Positions 62,680 through 64,000 of a DNA stretch of 64,000 nucleotides are shown piece by piece (positions within the stretch are counted from its first letter, which is position 1; each line of letters begins with the position of its first letter). This stretch comes from Tepidibacter hydrothermalis (GTDB lineage Bacteria; Bacillota; Clostridia; Peptostreptococcales; Peptostreptococcaceae): positions 248,001-312,000 of the forward strand of contig NZ_CP120733.1 of the NCBI RefSeq assembly GCF_029542625.1, in the 5' to 3' direction. The notes under the pieces are model-generated. The model did no database searches and had not been told where the DNA came from. It saw nothing but the letters and a program-made list of their open reading frames with translations. Position numbers and translations under genes: made by a program.

Positions 62680-64000
62680 AAAGCATAAAAAGTCGTATAT
62701 ACAGACAAAATGGAATTATTATTATAGGTATTGTTTTGATTTTAGAAATAATATTTTTAGCCAATGTAAGAAGCTATTATTTTGAAAGCGTGAGAAATGA
62801 ATTAACAAATAAAGCAAATATATCTAGTTTATTTTATAATAAAATTTTAATAAGTGAAAAAATAGATAAAAAAGCAAGATATATATTAGAAGATAATTCT
62901 AAAGATAAAGTTTTTTATATGCAGGTAATTAATCTAAGCAAGATGATGATTACAGATTCATATGGATTAAACTCTATTGATATTTTAGAATCAGAAGATA
63001 TTTTAGAAGCACTAAAAGGAAATAAAAAAGTTATACAAGAAGTTGATGAAAAAACTAATGAAAAAATTATGTCTATATCTGTTCCTCTTTATTATTTAGA
63101 TAATATATCAGGGGTTTTAAGGTATAGTGTTTCTGTAGAGGATATTGATAAAACTTTTTTTCAAATTTGTATGATTTCAATATTAGTAGGTATCATTGTA
63201 ATTATTATAACATTCTTGTTTAGTTCATTTTTAGCAAAAGAGATAGTATATCCTATTGAGGAATTAACGGATATTGCACAAGTAATGGCTTTGGGTGATT
63301 TTTCAAAAAAAGCTGTTAAAAGAAATAAGGATGAAATAGGGAGATTAGCAGATACACTAAATTATATGTCTGAGGAAATTCAAAAAAGTAATTTAGTAAA
63401 GAATGAATTTATATCTTCTGTATCACATGAACTAAGAACACCACTTACTTCAATACAAGGTTGGAGTGAAATTATGCTAACTGGAGATGTTGATAATGAA
63501 GAAGAAACCAAAGAAGGATTACAAATTATATATGATGAATCTAAAAGATTAACTGGGTTAGTAGAAGAGCTTCTTGATTTTTCAAAATTTGAATCTGGAA
63601 AAATAGATCTTGATTTAGAAAATATAGATGTAAATAAATTAATAATATCTATTTATAATTACTTCAAAAAAAGATTAAAAAAAGAAAATATTGAATTGAT
63701 TTTAGATATTGATGAAAAACCATATTATATAAAAGGAGATATAAATAGACTTAAACAAGTATTTATAAATATCATAGATAATTCAATAAAATTTTCAAAT
63801 GAAAATGCAGTAATATCTATTAAAACTAGATCTATGGATAAATTTATTTTAATAGAGATACAAGACAATGGAACGGGAATATCAAAAGAAGATTTAGATA
63901 AAGTAACAGATAAGTTTTATAAGGGGAATTCTAAACAATCAGGTAGTGGAATTGGACTAGCTATATGTAAAGAAATAGTAAGTATGCATAAAGGAGAGTT
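62676..64000 (+). CDS. Sensor histidine kinase (3' end outside window)
   Basis: Starts at ATG 62676 and stays open to the right edge (about 441 residues seen). N-terminal TM (GIIIIGIVLILEIIFLANV), an extracytoplasmic sensor (~32-160), a second TM (~165-190, ISILVGIIVIIITFLFSSFL), HAMP (YPIEELTDIAQVMALGDFSK), HisKA H-box SVSHELRTPLTS, N-box NRLKQVFINIIDNSIKFS, G1 DNGTGIS, F-box-like DKFYKG and G2 SGIGLAICKEIV. Only the last few dozen residues should be missing. Cotranscribed with the regulator. Confidence 0.93.
   Translation, partial: MKSIKSRIYRQNGIIIIGIVLILEIIFLANVRSYYFESVRNELTNKANISSLFYNKILISEKIDKKARYILEDNSKDKVFYMQVINLSKMMITDSYGLNSIDILESEDILEALKGNKKVIQEVDEKTNEKIMSISVPLYYLDNISGVLRYSVSVEDIDKTFFQICMISILVGIIVIIITFLFSSFLAKEIVYPIEELTDIAQVMALGDFSKKAVKRNKDEIGRLADTLNYMSEEIQKSNLVKNEFISSVSHELRTPLTSIQGWSEIMLTGDVDNEEETKEGLQIIYDESKRLTGLVEELLDFSKFESGKIDLDLENIDVNKLIISIYNYFKKRLKKENIELILDIDEKPYYIKGDINRLKQVFINIIDNSIKFSNENAVISIKTRSMDKFILIEIQDNGTGISKEDLDKVTDKFYKGNSKQSGSGIGLAICKEIVSMHKGE

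Noticed and set aside
1-64000. CRISPR arrays, tRNA/rRNA genes, IS transposases, phage genes
   Set aside because: Looked for in both strands; no regularly spaced repeats, no cloverleaf or rRNA stretches, no transposase or phage reading frames.

Overview
The window is AT-rich DNA (roughly 30% GC by eye) with strong Shine-Dalgarno sites, many AGA/ATA codons, a uvrC-hprK pair, SLH-anchored surface proteins, an [FeFe] hydrogenase with its maturases, and three adenosylcobalamin riboswitches. This fits an anaerobic low-GC Firmicute of the class Clostridia, possibly Peptostreptococcaceae (Tepidibacter-like). The genus is a guess. I see no rRNA, tRNA, CRISPR array, prophage or transposase.

Layout. 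1-3.6 kb: tail of a GntR/FCD regulator, a small membrane-peptide ORF on the minus strand, uvrC and hprK. 4.4-13.8 kb: trimeric electron-bifurcating type [FeFe] hydrogenase (hydC, hydB, hydA), then a TM1266-type regulator, hydG, a hydE with an N-terminal DUF3343-like extension, and hydF. 14-19.6 kb: a soluble chemoreceptor-like protein, an MBL-fold hydrolase, and a MalY-type C-S lyase with an amino-acid (cystine-type) ABC importer. 19.6-33 kb: AdoCbl riboswitch 1, three intergenic repeats, then a tight eight-gene operon of a DUF4430 (transcobalamin beta-domain-like) lipoprotein and a MoxR/DUF58/vWA membrane system, followed by a secreted alpha/alpha-toroid protein. 33-36.8 kb, minus strand: a nitrogenase-like pair, one a NifH-NifD fusion and the other NifK-like. 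37-49.3 kb: riboswitch 2 and four large exported proteins carrying Ig-like, beta-propeller, alpha/alpha-toroid, DUF4430 and SLH domains. 49.6-54.9 kb: an FmdE-family protein, then riboswitch 3 with a second DUF4430 lipoprotein and a complete ECF transporter (T, fused A-A', S). 55-64 kb: a papain-family exported protease, an alpha/beta hydrolase, a multi-TM chemoreceptor, two divergent lipoproteins sharing an operator-like motif, and a two-component system whose kinase runs off the right end.

How it may work together. From 19.6 to 54.9 kb the region reads as a corrinoid capture and import locus. The two halves of the animal B12 carriers (intrinsic factor/transcobalamin: an alpha6/alpha6 toroid plus a small beta domain) appear here as separate exported proteins, some lipid-anchored and one S-layer-anchored, beside an ECF importer and under three B12 riboswitches. 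The nitrogenase-like pair inside the locus has the ligand pattern of tetrapyrrole reductases (DPOR/CfbCD type) rather than of N2-fixing nitrogenase, so a corrinoid or other tetrapyrrole substrate is plausible but unproven.

Two intergenic repeat families run through the window. Family R1 has seven copies of a ~200-bp imperfect palindrome whose arms differ between copies but stay self-complementary. Family R2 has three copies of a 90-175-bp element with nested small hairpins. Both sit between genes, sometimes inside otherwise tight operons.
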